Shown here: positions 1 through 10,123 of the stretch, piece after piece
Layout: every line of letters starts with the position of its first letter
Numbering within the stretch: position 1 is the stretch's first letter
NCBI GenBank assembly: GCA_022410635.1
Contig: JAJVDF010000028.1
Span: forward strand, 1,025,301 to 1,089,300
Direction: 5' to 3'
DNA from: Tretioscincus oriximinensis
Taxonomy: Eukaryota; Chordata; Lepidosauria; Squamata; Gymnophthalmidae
Length of the DNA stretch: 64,000 bases
Notes under the pieces: generated by a model
What the model was told of the DNA's origin: nothing
Seen by the model: only the letters and a program-made list of their open reading frames with translations
Databases searched by the model: none
Program-made: the position numbers and the translations under genes

Positions 1-345
1 CATATAAACACAAATAGGGTTTTTTTTCTTAGCAAGGATTTATAAATGGCTTCACCTTGCTCATTTTCCTGTGTGATACCAAAACATGCAGTCTCTTTCA
101 GAGGTTCTGTGCACAGCATGGCAGTTTAAAAAGATTATTAAGATCCCAGATAATATTGGTGTTACATATTTAATAGAAGCAGACGTGGAACTACATGTTC
201 AATCATGGTAGGTTAGACTAATAATAGCTGAAGATAACTTGCATTTTATTATGAATGATCCTAATTACTGTATTAGTCTTACAAAGCAATTTTTAGTTTA
301 GATGCTAATATTCAATCAAAGCTAAATATTTACAGTAGCACTTAC

Positions 346-418
346 AGGTCAATCCTTCTTGTTCCTGTAGAAATTTCTCCAATATTATTCGAGCCATCAG
401 TGATGGGGCAAATTCCAC
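346..418 (-). CDS. CDIN1: CDIN1 internal coding exon (73 bp)
   Basis: On the minus strand an acceptor with a T-rich tract ending CTAAG is followed by an open 73-bp exon and a GTAAGT donor. It starts in phase 0 and encodes 24 residues plus one base, including APSLMARIILEKFLQEQE. I recognise this as the segment of CDIN1 (C15orf41) that reads APSLMARLILERFLQEHE in human. CDIN1 binds codanin-1, carries a C-terminal PD-(D/E)XK nuclease-like domain, and is mutated in congenital dyserythropoietic anaemia type I. This exon lies in the helical N-terminal part, at roughly residues 92-115 of about 281. It joins in frame to the exon at 6684-6744, about 6.3 kb away. The next exon and the nuclease domain lie off the left edge. 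Confidence 0.9.
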
Positions 419-1187
419 CTTAGAAAAAAATAAAGAGCATGTTGCCTCTGAAAACACGGTGTTACTTGAACGAATTTAGATTTTAGAAAAACCTTATCTG
501 ATTCACAATCAAAATCAATATTTTATTACTAAAACATTTGACATAAATGTTTTGAGTCCACAAATTGTCTTAAACAATTAAATTCAACATTCCCATTTGA
601 TAATCATCAGATCTGAATCTATGGTTACATATTTATTTCACTATACTTGGATATTCCAAGGTAAAGCATTGTCAAGAATGCTTTATTCCACAACATCTGT
701 GCTTTATTCCAAAATATCCAACTTATAATAGAACAAATAAGTGACATCTGGATGCAACTATCTTATCTAAGGGCAACACTAGAACATTACTGGTTGGAAC
801 GGTCATTAAAGGTGGTAATATGGTATGGTTGAACATAGTAGCTAGTCAACTGCTTTTTTTAGCATCATTACTTCAGTTCACTAACTTGTTCTTCGAGACT
901 TTTGTTACTTGCAGAAGGGTAACCAGTACTCAATGATCTTACTCAGATTTTGTTCTTTGTTTTTTGAGTGGTTTACTTGTACAACTGGGATTATTTTTTT
1001 AGAAAATGTAAGCAAATATTTGGATTCATATCAAGCATTCAAATAGACTTTGTCTTATTCTTCATTACCCCTTTCAAAGATTAGAACCCTGAGTTTGTTT
1101 TTAGATATAATTTGATACAATTTATTGGAAATCATAATATTTTCTACTAAGGATTTCCTATGATGCTGATGCTGAAGAAGAATAAGA
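419..1187. other. CDIN1 intron, AT-rich, no recognised element
   Basis: This is the start of the intron between the CDIN1 exons at 346-418 and 6684-6744. It is AT-rich single-copy-looking sequence. I see no open frame of interest and no terminal repeats. Confidence 0.5.
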
Positions 1188-1262
1188 ATGGGTTTTTTAT
1201 ACCCCGTCTTTTACACCCGAAGGGACTCAAAGCAGCTTATAAGCCATTTTTCGTCTAAAGGT
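1188..1262 (-). repeat. LINE (L2-like) 3' tail fragment
   Basis: The plus strand reads a T-rich start, then TATACCCCGTC, then a degenerate GAAGGGACTCAAAGCAGC. This is the reverse complement of the GGGCGGGGTATAAA tail shared with the better L2-like copies at 9517-9745 and 22897-22990. Only the last ~75 bp are present. Confidence 0.55.
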
Positions 1263-1587
1263 TTATATTCTAACTTCCCTGTCACATTTAGATGATGGTA
1301 CCTATTCATCTATTTGTGATTCCTTACTTTTGAACAGCTAGGTTGGCTGTTCAAGGTTCAAGAGACATTTTAAAGTTAGAACCTAAAATTCATGTAATTC
1401 AAAACAACTGTTTGATCCATATTAACAATTTTGAAAAGCATTTATTGGTAAAAACTGAGGATGTTTTAAATCAAGTAATGCATGATGATGGTGAAAATGA
1501 AAAAATAAATGGATGTAGGTTCAGATTTTGCATACAATTTTATAGCATGGTAAATCAGTGTTTTAAAAATGTAATGATTTTATATAA

Positions 1588-2344
1588 ATAAGAACATAAA
1601 GAACCTAAGAAGAGCCAGAGCCCATCTAGTACAGGATTCTGTGTCACATAGAGGCCCACCAGATGCACCTGGGCAGTGCGAACAGCTCATGANTCCCTGC
1701 AAATGGCATTTCAGGAGCAGTACCTGTTGCTCCATCCTGGAGGCAACATCTATCCTAGTACCCATTTATACCCTTGGTATCTATAAACCTGTCTAGTCCT
1801 GTCTCAAAGCTGTTAGCTACCACCACCTCATCAGGAAATAAATTCCACAGGCCAATGACCCTCTGGGTGAAAAAATACTTTCCTTTGTCTGTTCTCACTT
1901 TTCTGCCCATCAGTTTCAAGGAGAGCCCTCTGGTCCTAGTGTTGTGTGATAGAGAAAACATTTTTCTCTATTCACCCTATCCATCCCATGCATGATTTTG
2001 TACAGTTCAATCAGATCACCTCTCAAACATCGCTTTTCAAGGCTGAAGNGGCCCAGACATTGCAGCATGACTTCATATGAGAGGTGCTCCAGACTCTTGA
2101 TCATTTTTGTTGCCCTTTTCTGCACCTTCTCTAGTTCCATAATATCTCTCTTGAGATGTGGTGACCAGAACTGAACACAGTATCCCAAATGTGGCCTCAA
2201 CACAGATTTATAAAGAGGCAAAGCAACATTTGCTGACTCGTTTTCAATTCCTTTCCTAATTATCCCCAATGTGGAATTTGCCTTTTTTGCTGCTGCTGCA
2301 CACTGGGTTGATATCTTCATTGAATTCTCCACCAACACCCTGAG
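1588..2344 (-). mobile_element. CR1-like LINE, 3' half of ORF2, decayed
   Basis: The minus strand holds two overlapping frames (1916-2338 and 1755-1961) with CR1 reverse transcriptase C-terminal features. These include LYKSVLRPHLGYCVQFWSP and the block RKVRTDKGKYFFTQRVIGLW. A frameshift lies near 1920-1960. The 3' end at about 1588 has the degenerate AAGAACATAAG octamer-like terminus, the reverse complement of a repeated TTCTTATG tail. Related copies in this window are 12855-13268 and 61470-61900 on the minus strand, and 28722-29106 and 37333-37685 on the plus strand. The element continues at 2774-2892 beyond an inserted solo LTR. It is not coding-competent: frameshifted and 5'-truncated. Confidence 0.88.
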
Positions 2345-2768
2345 TGTTAGGATTGCAGAGCTCCAAATTCAGGAATGACAAGGAAAGCAATCTTGTTGAA
2401 GAATATTTATTGATAGAAATAAGTTCAGAAATAAGACCAGAAGTTAGGAGTTAACCTTGGCAGTAACTAAAGAGTTAATCATAGAATCATAGAATCATAG
2501 AGTTGGAAGGGACCTCCAGGNTCATTGGGTCCAACCCCCTGCTCGATGCAGGATTCATTAAAGTGAAAGGAGAAGCTGGATTAAATGCATTACGGTGGCT
2601 CCACCTATGTGAAGACACAGACCAATGAGGACAGCTAACTTTCCCACTGGCAGGCTTCTCGACGGTGAGTGAAATAATTCAAAAGACCAGAAGTGAGAGT
2701 TGAGAAGGGATAGAGCAAAACTATAGGATAGGAGGACCTAACATCCTATAGGATAGGAGGACCTAACA
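2345..2768. mobile_element. solo LTR inserted in the CR1-like LINE
   Basis: The insert begins TGTTAGG and ends CCTAACA, a 7-bp inverted terminus of TG..CA type. It is flanked by the 5-bp direct repeat CTGAG at 2340-2344 and 2769-2773. The CR1 reading resumes on the other side, so the boundaries are certain. It is 424 bp with no internal retroviral or Gypsy coding region, hence a solo LTR. The last ~50 bp contain a duplicated unit (CTATAGGATAGGAGGACC occurs twice). A CR1 3'-end fragment lies inside it at 2478-2560. The class (ERV or Gypsy) cannot be decided from this sequence. Confidence 0.82.
2478..2560 (-). repeat. CR1 3'-end fragment nested in the solo LTR
   Basis: Three tandem copies of an ATAGAATC-type octamer are followed by GAGTTGGAAGGGACCTCC, the classical CR1 3' end in reverse orientation. 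A sister fragment is at 51041-51135. It has no coding content. Confidence 0.8.
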
Positions 2769-2773
2769 CTGAG

Positions 2774-2892
2774 ATCCTTGGTTCCCATCAGTTGGTAGGA
2801 GTAACTGGGGTTCTTTGTCCCAATGTTCATGACTTTGCACTTGCTAAAATTGAAGTGCATTTACCACTTTGATGCCCACTCACCCAGTTTCA
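2774..2892 (-). mobile_element. CR1-like LINE, segment upstream of the LTR insertion
   Basis: This continues the 1588-2344 element after the 2345-2768 LTR. The minus strand carries the CR1 ORF2 stretch around TTTAGCAAGTGCAAAGTC. It ends at about 2892, next to a TG/TATG microsatellite, where the 5' truncation lies. Confidence 0.75.
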
Positions 2893-2899
2893 ATAAAAT

Positions 2900-2985
2900 G
2901 TGTACGTTTGTGTGTGTGTATGTATATAACGGTATTTATGTTTCTATGTATGTATGTACGTATGTACATATATATATATACTGCT
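2900..2985. repeat. TG / TATG / TA microsatellite
   Basis: Alternating TGTGTG passes into TATGTATG and then TATATATA. It abuts the inverted-repeat element that starts at about 2982. Confidence 0.8.
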
Positions 2986-3433
2986 CAAAATAATTAAGGG
3001 GACATGTTAACATATATAATCGTTGCTCCAGAACCAGAGTGTTCTAACTCTACCTTAGAGGAATTTAGAAATTGGAGATTCTGAGCACCACAAATCCACC
3101 CTACCTCGTGAGGCAAGCAGCTATTCCATGTGACTGGGTAACCCCACTATCACTGGCTGCTGGAGTTAGAACATGGCTCGGAGCTGAATCAACGTCTATG
3201 GTTGGCAGATGGAGTTAGTACAACATGGTTCGGAACTGAATCGAGTATTCGAAGTTGGATCACTATGGACTGGTTCCCTCACACTCTAAAGATGTGTCAT
3301 ATGGTCCCATGTTAAATTACTATAGTGGCCCAATGAATTTACAACAAAATGTAGTACCAATCTCCAAATCCCTCTAAGGTGGAGTTAGAATACTCTGGTT
3401 CTGGAGCAATGATTATAATATTTTGAACTGTGC
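2982..3433. mobile_element. terminal-inverted-repeat element, non-autonomous (Tc1/mariner-like?)
   Basis: The block around 3016-3075 (key stretch TTGCTCCAGAACCAGAG at 3023) is repeated in inverse at 3358-3415 (CTCTGGTTCTGGAGCAA), with few mismatches over about 60 bp. Outside these, TGCTCAAAATAATT on the left resembles the complement of the right edge (AATATTTTGAACTG). The interior has further related motifs (GGAGTTAGAACATGG, GGAGTTAGTACAACATGG). There is no open frame. A TC-AAAA-type terminus suggests Tc1/mariner, but no clean TA duplication is visible, so the class is tentative. Confidence 0.62.
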
Positions 3434-4537
3434 ATTTGTTACTGATAATCTCCAAATACAATATATTAATATTCAAGATCACATTATGTTTTTCTGGAAA
3501 TATCTTCAGAAATCACAAAATACAGATAAGAGAGAGGATGAAAACCAAACTACTTTCCAAATAATGTTTGCTTAATTTTAAATTATCCCACTCTGACAAC
3601 TAAAGCAATTTTTTAACTTCATATAGATAAACAATAATGAATACTTTCCTAATGCCTTTCCTTTTAAATACTATTTTCCAAAATGTATATATATGTTGAG
3701 CTGCTCTTAAATTCCCCAAGTAGAAAGCAATGCCTCTTACAGAACTGCTTAATTTTAATAACCCACATCAAAGATGACATGTGAAAAATGGTGAAATTAC
3801 TGGAGGTAGTCCAGCCTGAATAAGGACTACCTTATTAGTTCAGGTACTTGCATCCTTCTAATTTTCATATTAATCATGAACCCATCTTTTTCCGAAATGG
3901 GGCCATCATGCTTCATGTCAGAAATTAGCATGTATGGTAAGTAAAATTCATAGGGCTCCAAATCCCCAGAAGAAAATATTTGCATGCTAAGAATAGGTTA
4001 CATTTAAAAACAAAAAACAAAACTTGAGAACAATTTGGCAACTTATTTTTTAAAAAAACAATGTTCTTGGTGAACGGTAACATTTTAAAATAACTTCAAA
4101 TACATTTTCAAAAAGCTAAAGAACGATGGATTATACCTGTTTAAGAGAGATACTCCATACTGCAGTGCATCTGTATTATATATTTCTCATCAGTTTTTAG
4201 CGTTTCCACTGATTAAATATATATTGAGTCATAAAGTATTACCATTACACCAATTGTCAGCAGATGCAGGAATATGCCATTTAAATTTTAACTATCATAT
4301 AAAAATGGCAGCTTGACTGTATAAAAGCAGTAATAGCATGCTTGTTATTGCCATATTTTCCTAACACAACAGAAGTAAAGTACTCACAAAAATACATAAC
4401 CTTCTTACAAACCTACAACCAAGCTGCAAATAGTAAACTTATTATTTAAAATAACTTTTTCATCTCCAGTAATTTTGTTTATGTCTGAACTGATTCTCCC
4501 AAATAATCCTTTGACAAACAGGATGATTGATAATATT
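3434..4537. other. CDIN1 intron, AT-rich unique sequence
   Basis: I see no repeat ends, RNA gene or exon here. Confidence 0.45.
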
Positions 4538-4612
4538 TATTTTTTATTTTTATTTAAAGATTTTTACCCCGCCCTTCCCCCCGAAGGTGTCCAGGGCGGC
4601 TTACAAAAGTTA
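4538..4612 (-). repeat. L2-like LINE 3' tail
   Basis: A T/A-rich tract is followed by TTTACCCCGCCC and CAGGGCGGCTTACAAAAG, the complement of the usual tail of L2-like copies in this window. It is a short, 5'-truncated fragment. Confidence 0.6.
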
Positions 4613-4766
4613 AAAATTCAGGTCATCAATATGTACTAGTTCCATGTAAAAAAATTAGTCAAGAGTCACAATTATATATATTATGTGTCAGCTAATGAAA
4701 ACTGGGTGAGAAAAAAAAAATAAGAGAAGCCCAGCCAAGAAAGAAAATCTAACACATATTTTCCTT

Positions 4767-4939
4767 TTTAGAGAAATAGCTGTGTTAGTCTAGCAGAAAG
4801 TCCAGCAAAGGAGCTAGCAGCACTTTGAGACTAACTTGAGAAAAGTGGTTGGCATAAGCTTTCGTAGACAGGTCTACGAAAGCTTATGCCAACCACTTTT
4901 CTCAAGTTAGTCTCAAAGTGCTGCTAGCTCCTTTGCTGG
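4767..4939. mobile_element. Penelope-like element ends in head-to-head fold-back, with 13-bp TSD
   Basis: The sequence 4801-4868 is the exact reverse complement of 4873-4940 (68 bp each, 4-nt spacer CAGG). It matches the 3' end of the Penelope-like element at 45530-45657, including CTACGAAAGCTTATGCC and CTGCTAGCTCCTTTGCTGG. The left side extends further, to GAGAAATAGCTGTG. The insert is flanked by the perfect 13-bp direct repeat ACATATTTTCCTT at 4754-4766 and 4940-4952. It is therefore a genuine insertion of an inverted dimer of the terminal region, not an assembly join. Confidence 0.85.
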
Positions 4940-4952
4940 ACATATTTTCCTT

Positions 4953-6229
4953 ATAATTCTAAAACTCCTATGGCATTGATAATACAATGTAATCTATTTT
5001 TGAAGGTTCCCTCTTAAGTCAGTATTCCTTTCTTTAAAATAAACTGAATTTTTTCACCAGAAACTACAAAAAGCATTNTTTGCAAAAATTAATTCTGTTA
5101 TGACAACATCTAGGTAGAATCTGCACAAATGGAGGACCTACTACTACTACTAACACTACTAGTAGTAGTAGTAGCAGAAGAAGCAGGAGGAGGAGAAGGA
5201 AGAAGAGACCGTCTCCTTAGCAACAGTAGTACCCTTTTTCACATTAAAGAAAAATGGTGCAATCATAATGCCATTCTTTAACGTGGAGACATATAGTTTG
5301 CATGCTGCATTTCCATTTGTCAGAACAAAATCTACCTTCAGTATGACTGTGGGAGGAGAATCTTTAATTTAAATTCTGGAGAACAGCCAAGGAAGCAACA
5401 TCAGAGGAGCCTCACTGAGGTCAGAACTCTTTAAACCACTCAGCCAATGAAGTACAATAATAGTGCTTAACAGGTGTGCCGCATCTATGCATATATTATG
5501 CTGGTACTCTAAATTGCATGAACAATGAGGAATGGGGTTTTGCAGGCACCATAATGGCAGCTCAGGGTTCCTGACACATACATGCCATAGACCACAAAAA
5601 CATGTAACATTTTAATTATACTTCTCAAAGTTTCCATGCATACTTTTAAATTGATTTTATTATCATAAGCATACTTTTTAGAAATAAAATCAATTGTATT
5701 TTTAAATAGCATATTTAGTTGCTTTTGCTAGAAATGCTTTTAGACACCCTTATGAACTCAGGCTGCAACCTCTGGGCCTCTTCAGCCTCGAAAGGCAGCA
5801 TTTCATCAAGACCTGTTGAACTGGTTAGAAATAAATAATTTCTGAATGGATTCCTTTGCATCTGAGAAAGTAGTTTACAAAAGTTCATGTTATCAATTTT
5901 TTTCTGTTGGTCTTTAAGGTGTTATGAACCACCACCCCTTGCTAGATTTTCTCAATAAACAGCCACAAACCTATGCTGCCTTAAATTGTTAGTTCTTGCA
6001 TGGAAACAAATCAGATTAAAAAATTACAAAAACCTTTCTTTTATATATGAAGACCAAATCAATAGATTTTCAGCAGTTACTTGTCATTAACAGTGTATTA
6101 AATAGAAAAACACTTATTTTATAGCATCTTGGATTATCTTTTTTAAAAAAACNATTAGGAATTAAAATTCTTCATCATTACATCGTAATTAATATAATGC
6201 ATAAAATTTATATAATAATTCAATCAACA
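4953..6229. other. CDIN1 intron with a CTA/GTA microsatellite
   Basis: Mostly AT-rich unique sequence. At 5138-5178 a run of CTA triplets is followed by its mirror run of GTA triplets, passing into GAAG/GGA purine-rich repeats to about 5210. I see no exon or element ends. Confidence 0.5.
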
Positions 6230-6237
6230 TTTTAAAG

Positions 6238-6440
6238 TAGGCTGACCAGATTACCCCTTTTGCGGGGGTTGGGGTTTGAAAACCTGGTTTTGGGGTGCCT
6301 CCCAGTTTTTTCTGAGGAAATTTTTTTNAAAAAATATATTTTTTTCGAAAAAGTTTTTTTTTCCTCAGAAAAAACCAGGAGGCACCCCCAAAATGGGTTT
6401 TCAAACCCCCTCCCCCAAAAGGGGTCATCTGTTCAGCCTT
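6238..6440. mobile_element. 203-bp hAT-type MITE, family A copy 1
   Basis: Nearly the whole element is a long inverted repeat starting TAGGCTGACCAGA and ending in its complement. The arms carry GGTTTTGGGGTGCCTCCCAG and CTGAGGAAA either side of an A/T-rich centre. It is flanked by the exact 8-bp direct repeat TTTTAAAG (6230-6237 and 6441-6448), as for hAT superfamily insertions. Two relatives are at 54968-55149 and 57135-57293. There is no coding region, so it would need a transposase in trans. Confidence 0.85.
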
Positions 6441-6683
6441 TTTTAAAGTAAGTAGTTTTCTTTCCCATTTTTCTAAACTTTGTGAAATACTGGAATAAAT
6501 TTGTTTCTTATATATTTGCCTTAAGATTCATTGCACTACTAATCAATGTGAGTTATCTAATGACTGGAAATATCAACAAATAACGTAATGCTTTTTGATG
6601 TCCCTTGAAACTAAATTCTAAATAAAAATCACTGTATAGTATGGTTCTTCAATTTTCCAAATAAAAGTGTTAAAATATATTAC

Positions 6684-6744
6684 CTCATTGGCCATTTCTA
6701 ACAGTACTGCTGAAGAAGGATTTTTGTCTACTTCATTCAGATAC
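6684..6744 (-). CDS. CDIN1: CDIN1 internal coding exon (61 bp)
   Basis: On the minus strand the acceptor TTTGTCTATCTAG precedes the exon and the donor GTAATA follows. It begins with the third base of an Arg codon (AG|G), completing the codon left by the exon at 15363-15427. It then reads 20 residues, starting YLNEVDKNPSSAVLL and ending MANE. Human CDIN1 has YLNGVVKN..PVLLDLANE at this place. It ends in phase 0, as needed for the GTG start of the exon at 346-418. It covers roughly residues 72-91. The similarity is partial but the phases and position fit exactly. Confidence 0.88.
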
Positions 6745-8696
6745 CTAGATAGACAAAAATGAAGCAGTTTTAGAGATTAAAGGGAAAGTCCAAAACCTTA
6801 ATACTTCTTTATATTAGGAAAAATACCAGAAAGAAATTGAGAAACATATAAGCTTGCTATAGAGATTCTTCAAAGATTTGTGAATATTCTTGCATTAGGT
6901 CTTTTTTCCATTTTCATATGCTAGCTTGAGAGTGGAAAAAAATAAGTTTGCTATGGAGATTTTTTAAAAAATTGTAAATATTAACAACCCAAGACCAATA
7001 ATGTAAATGGATGAATATTAGAGGCAGGGGATATGAGAATTCTAAATCAAGGTGACTCTCAACACACAAATATCTGAAGTAATCAAAATTCATTGTAAGA
7101 AACATTGCAAATCATATACTTAGGCTCTTTCAGCACTGGAATATATCCTGGAATAGCCACCTACCATCCACATGTTAGTGCAGAGTGGCATTCTCCTATT
7201 TAGAANGCAATTGCATTTTTTACTCTTCCACCAGTTTTCTCCATTTGATAGGAAAGATGACTGCAGAACAAAAATATTCAACCCAACTCAGTTGCAATAA
7301 TTTGCTTTTGAAAGGGCATAATATATATCTAATCAGGTTTGCCATTTTATTTATTATTGAAAACTTCTGAGTATTTTCATAGAGAAACCCCCCATACATA
7401 ACTCTACAAAAGACTATATGCAGGTATAATACATTAAAAAACCTAGGAATGAATTAAATNCAACCTTTAATACAGCTCACAAAGACATTGTCTGATATGA
7501 CTCATTTGTTTTCACTCATCAGTTTGGCTCTATTCTTCAAACTTCGGAAAGTAAGTGGTATAGAGCTTTCTTAGCAAAAACTATGCTAGATATGCATTCT
7601 CTTGAAAAGTATTACATGACATTAGCTGTACTAGCTATATAAACTAGGCCTTTTGTGGTCTAGGAAGAAAACAGAGCTATGAGAAATGATTATACAAAGG
7701 TACGCTAGGTTTTAATGAATTTTAATTATTAGTTTTATAATAATAATATGCAGACAATTAAGCTGTCAACTTCCACCTCTTTTCAAGCTGAAAAGCAGAG
7801 CAGAAATGTAAGATAAAGTGTGAACACCTCCCACCGTGCATCAAGGAGGATTCAGAACTTATAGNAAAAACAGAAAAGGCACATTTCTGTCACTGCAAAG
7901 TCAGGTGATTTCTTAAAGATTCAAGATATTCCTATTTTTCTTACTCTCATGCTTTGTTAAAATATCACACACACAGGCAAGAGAAAGCCAGAGAAGCAGA
8001 GAAACACAAAGTACTTAAAACATTTGTGGCTGTTTGCACTCTGTACAACAACTGAAGTTTATTATTTTATTCTTCAAAATAGTTACTATTGCTGTGCTGC
8101 CACTGTTTTTGCAATGAATTTTCTGACTGAAGGCATTTAAACTAGTTNGATAGTTAAATATCTATTTAGATCAGAAAACATTAATAACCCATCGACCCTG
8201 AGCCATTATAGAAAGCTCCTTAATGAACAGATACAATATTTGCCATTGCCTATGTGAAAGATAGCCTTTAGAACATAAGGGAAAGCTTATTGATCCATTT
8301 AGGNTGCATCCAGACAAGGTAGCGAATCTAATATAAGAGGTTATTGAGTTTAATGTAGAAAAAACACTGGGTGTCTATATGGAAAGTTAGTATTCTGTAT
8401 TTCTAGTAAGACTTGAAATCTCAAGCAACGTACATAAAATCTTAAATTACAACTGTTTAGATTAAATGTGCCAATTGGCTAATCCAAGCCAAAATTCTGA
8501 CTCAGTCTGTATATAAACAAAAGGGAAATCGATGAGACACATGATTCTAGAGGTAGTGATCAATCACAGACCTGGAATCTTGGGCAATACATGCTGCTGG
8601 CTTGGAGGCTGAACTGAACAGCAAAAGCCCAACAAACATGGCTGATGCATGTACAAATGAGTGGCAATGGCAAAGTAGATTCCCACTCACAAAAAA
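6745..8696. other. CDIN1 intron, AT-rich
   Basis: Part of the ~8.6-kb intron between the 61-bp and 65-bp exons. A short degenerate sequence at about 7134-7200 (CCATCCACATGTTAGTG) recurs in related form at 17165 and 33370. I see no further genes. Confidence 0.45.
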
Positions 8697-9145
8697 ACAC
8701 AAAAAACAACCACACAGAAAGAGAGAGAGATAGACAGGTGCCTTGAGGTACTGTGGGAGAATAGGAGGAAGGGGAACAGAAGGAAGATAAAGAAAAAAGA
8801 TGGAGAAAGGAAAGGAAGAAAGATAAGGGGCAGGAGTGAGATAGATTGCTGGACTAGATGGACTCTGACCTGAGAAAGAAAGGAGAGAAAGATGGGAGAA
8901 GCAAGGAGNGATGAAGACAAACGAAGAGGATGCCAGAAAGAAGGGAAGGAAGAAGACAAACAAAAAAAGAAGAAAGGACAGTAAAGAGGGAAGGAGACAA
9001 AGGTCAGAAGGAAAGAGGTCAGAAGAAGGAAGAGAAGGCAGAAGGTAGAAGGAAGGAAGACAAGGAAGAAAGATGGAGAAAGGAAAGGAAGAAAGATAAG
9101 GAGCAGAAGAGAAGAAGGAAGAGAAGATAAAAGAATAGAGAAAGA
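8697..9145. repeat. GA-rich polypurine tract with internal duplication
   Basis: About 450 bp is almost pure A/G on the plus strand. A unit beginning AGATGGAGAAAGGAAAGG occurs at 8798-8828 and again at 9071-9101. The reverse strand is open for 203 codons (8547-9158) only because of the low complexity (Ser/Pro/Leu/Phe-rich). A short CR1-like motif (GCTGGACTAGATGGACTCTG) sits inside, near 8850, so the tract probably expanded around LINE remnants. Confidence 0.8.
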
Positions 9146-9427
9146 AAGCTTTAAACAAAGCGGCTGGCTAGGGGGCGGGGGGTTAAAAGCCTTCCATTAA
9201 CATTGGTAGTGAGGTCGAGCTTATTCCACTAGAAATATCATAAAAGAACCCATTAGTATTTATCCAGTAATAGAAACTTGCAGTAACATATATTTTTTAT
9301 TTAATTGCAGTTTAATTCACAATAACGAAAATCAAGTTTATATACATTTTTGTGGTGAAACGTCTCTATGTTTGCAACTCATATATGAATGTTGTGGACC
9401 AAGTGAGAATCTGTCCAGAATGACCAG

Positions 9428-9505
9428 GTAGACAACTGGAATTTATTCACTTTCTTATTGATACTTCTAAATCAATTAGAAAGTGAATAAATTCCAGTTG
9501 TCTAC
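9428..9505. repeat. 78-nt near-perfect hairpin
   Basis: The 28 bases 9428-9455 (GTAGACAACTGG...) are the exact reverse complement of 9478-9505. One mismatch and a further 6-bp stem (ATTGAT/ATCAAT) leave an 8-nt loop. An 11-base C run starts at 9505, directly followed by an L2-like LINE. No target duplication was seen. It may be a small fold-back, a hairpin RNA precursor or a replication-slippage product. Confidence 0.85.
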
Positions 9506-9516
9506 CCCCCCCCCCT

Positions 9517-9745
9517 CGAGGTGCGTCTATCATCATCGTTGAATTCTTTTAGAAGGTCCTTGAAGACGCACCTCTTTTGCCTGGCCTTTGGCTGAAGAAA
9601 TGCCATCTCTATCCCTACTTTTAATATTGTTTTATACTTTTTTAATTTTTGTAGTGATGTTTTACTGTTTTTGCTGCCCTGAGACCTTCGGGTATAGGGC
9701 GGGGTATAAGTATAAATAAATAAACAAATAATAAATAAATAAGTC
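9517..9745 (+). mobile_element. L2-like LINE 3' end
   Basis: The plus strand has AAGACGCACCTCTTTTGCCT and GGCCTTTGGCTGAAG, the end of an L2-type ORF2. The 3' tail CTGAGACCTTCGGGTATAGG and ATAAATAAATA repeats follow. It is 5'-truncated and non-coding. Confidence 0.75.
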
Positions 9746-10123
9746 TAACATGTTAGCAAGGTATGATTTAATCTTTAAACTTACTAGAGATGAACCATCT
9801 TTCTAACATGTTATAATAAAACAGCCATTCATACAAGGAATGATTGGATGGAAAGGTATCGTACATCTTTAATAGGAAACTTGTACAAATAAAGTAATTT
9901 CAAGTTTGGTTTTAAAACATCAAGTTATTTTGTGTTTTCTTTATAGATTTTATTTAGTTGCTTTCATAACAAAAGAGTGGAATTTTGATCCTATTAAGCT
10001 TCAATTGTTACTCAGAAACTATCAGTTATTTGCTCTATTGTAATCAAGGCTTTACTACTTCTCACTAGTAATTTTCTGATATTAATGAAATATGTTGTCT
10101 GTTTGCTTGTACCAGAGCCTAAA

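Noticed and set aside
8547..9158. 203-codon open frame on the minus strand
   Set aside because: It is the complement of a polypurine tract. Its length comes from low complexity (TTC/CCT-type codons), and the plus strand of the same tract is also open.
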